Part shown: positions 5,033 to 5,718 of the stretch, in pieces
Position numbering within the stretch: position 1 is the first letter of the stretch
Layout: each line of letters begins with the position of its first letter
Origin: Fimbriimonadia bacterium
GTDB lineage: Bacteria > Armatimonadota > Fimbriimonadia > Fimbriimonadales > Fimbriimonadaceae
Length of the DNA stretch: 5,718 bases
NCBI GenBank assembly: GCA_029824495.1
Contig: JALGXY010000099.1
Coordinates: 1-5,718 of the forward strand
Reading direction: 5' to 3'
Made by a program: the position numbers and the translations under genes
Notes under the pieces: generated by a model
Database searches by the model: none
Seen by the model: only the letters and a program-made list of their open reading frames with translations
Told to the model about the DNA's origin: nothing

Positions 5033-5718
5033 TTAGGGAGCGACTTGTTCCTTTGATAATGACAGAAATGCTGATTTGAGTTCCTTTTCAGCATTTATTT
5101 CGTCCCAATTCAGAATGCCGACAGCAGCCATTAGGTTCGTCCATGCGAGCCTTTGACGCCAGGTGGCGCTGGCTAAAAGAGCTTCGCTCTCCGCCAACAT
5201 TTCCTGTGCTTCCAACAATTCCGAAAGCGTTCCTTTGCCCGCATTGAAGCGGACACGTTCTATCTTGTAGAACTCATCTGAGGCCTTGACGGAGCGCTCT
5301 GCAGCGTTGACCGTCGAAGGAGCGGCCTTCCAGCTCGCCCAAGCGGACGCCGTTTCGCTAGCCGCATCCATCATCGCACCCAGTGCATGGTGGTCAGCTG
5401 CGTTGGCCTCTGCGAGCATCTTCTTCGCCTTGGCACGCCTGGCTCCGCCATCTTCAAATGCCCAGCTGAAGACGAGCCCTGCTTTTGCCATCGGGTCGCG
5501 CCGATCACCGCCTGCGCCCATCAGCATAAAGCTGAGTTCTGGGCCACGGGATCGCTCGGCCAGTTCAGCTTCGTCCAGCTTTTGAGTCTGCAGCGCACGC
5601 CAGAGGCTGATCTCTGGCCGCATCTTCCCTGCTGCCACGAGTGCATCCTCTAGATTGTCAGGCGCGATCAGGTCGACATCCCAGTCTCCGATCGACTCGA
5701 TCGGCACGCCAGTCGTCT
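5033..5718 (-). CDS. TolC/CusC-family outer-membrane efflux protein, N-terminus beyond window
   Basis: 227 codons are visible from the window edge to the TAA at 5033-5035. The frame stays open to base 5718, so the GTG at 5705-5707 is an internal Val, not the start. About half of a normal 420-480 residue outer-membrane factor is present, essentially its second structural repeat. Typical features in order are RPEISLWRA, PELSFMLMG, a strand WAFEDGGARRAKAKKM opening a long helix, a long Ala/Glu-rich coiled-coil stretch, ERVRFNAGKGTLSELLEAQ (the family's 'ry..G..s..dlLdAq' signature) and RLAWTNLMAAVGIL. Such proteins form the trimeric outer-membrane channel of tripartite RND pumps or type I exporters. 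The following gene is a YHS metal-binding lipoprotein, so a Cus/Czc-type heavy-metal exporter is the best guess. The adaptor and RND pump genes are not in the window, presumably further upstream. The short gap to the next gene suggests one transcript. Confidence 0.88.
   Translation of the reverse strand, partial: TTGVPIESIGDWDVDLIAPDNLEDALVAAGKMRPEISLWRALQTQKLDEAELAERSRGPELSFMLMGAGGDRRDPMAKAGLVFSWAFEDGGARRAKAKKMLAEANAADHHALGAMMDAASETASAWASWKAAPSTVNAAERSVKASDEFYKIERVRFNAGKGTLSELLEAQEMLAESEALLASATWRQRLAWTNLMAAVGILNWDEINAEKELKSAFLSLSKEQVAP

Noticed and set aside
5286..5585. + strand open frame over the TolC-family gene
   Set aside because: The Ala/Ser-rich product is the antisense shadow of the Ala/Glu-rich coiled coil of the efflux protein.
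5705..5707. GTG as start of the TolC-family gene
   Set aside because: The frame is open to the window edge, and the visible protein is only the second half of the family, so the GTG is an internal Val codon.

Overview
The window reads as a chromosomal segment of a Gram-negative bacterium that exports many hydrolases and lipoproteins. The gene types, the mid-to-high GC and the near absence of Shine-Dalgarno sequences suggest Planctomycetota, perhaps Phycisphaerae. This taxonomic guess rests on gene style alone and is weak. No RNA gene, insertion sequence, CRISPR array or phage gene was seen.

Left part (1-4104), secreted hydrolases. An M28-family zinc aminopeptidase runs leftward from 1020 and off the window edge. 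It has no stop codon in the window, and a long open frame on the opposite strand masks it. Divergent from it, with only 35 nt between start codons, is a short secreted protein. Its C-terminal half matches the end of GH29 alpha-L-fucosidases, but the catalytic part of the barrel is absent. After a 61-nt gap carrying a perfect dyad and a -10-like box comes a 762-residue protein. It joins a transglutaminase/peptidase-like domain (Cys174-His207-Asp226) to an alpha/beta-hydrolase esterase domain (Ser549-Asp599-His638), with a beta linker and a beta C-terminal module. The two rightward genes each have an in-frame stop and a -10-like hexamer immediately before the ATG and no ribosome binding site, so both may be leaderless.

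Right part (4150-5718), metal handling, all leftward. A TolC/CusC-type outer-membrane efflux protein enters from the right edge. A lipoprotein with a YHS-type metal-binding domain follows it closely and ends at a strong hairpin. After about 130 nt with a promoter, a MerR/CueR-like dyad and leader inverted repeats comes an 89-residue lipoprotein rich in His, Asp and Glu. The two lipoproteins share nearly the same signal peptide. The suggested role is periplasmic sensing, buffering or delivery of a soft or transition metal such as copper to a tripartite pump. The metal and the pump partners lie outside what the sequence shows. A hairpin at 4130-4147 separates this block from the convergent transglutaminase-esterase gene.
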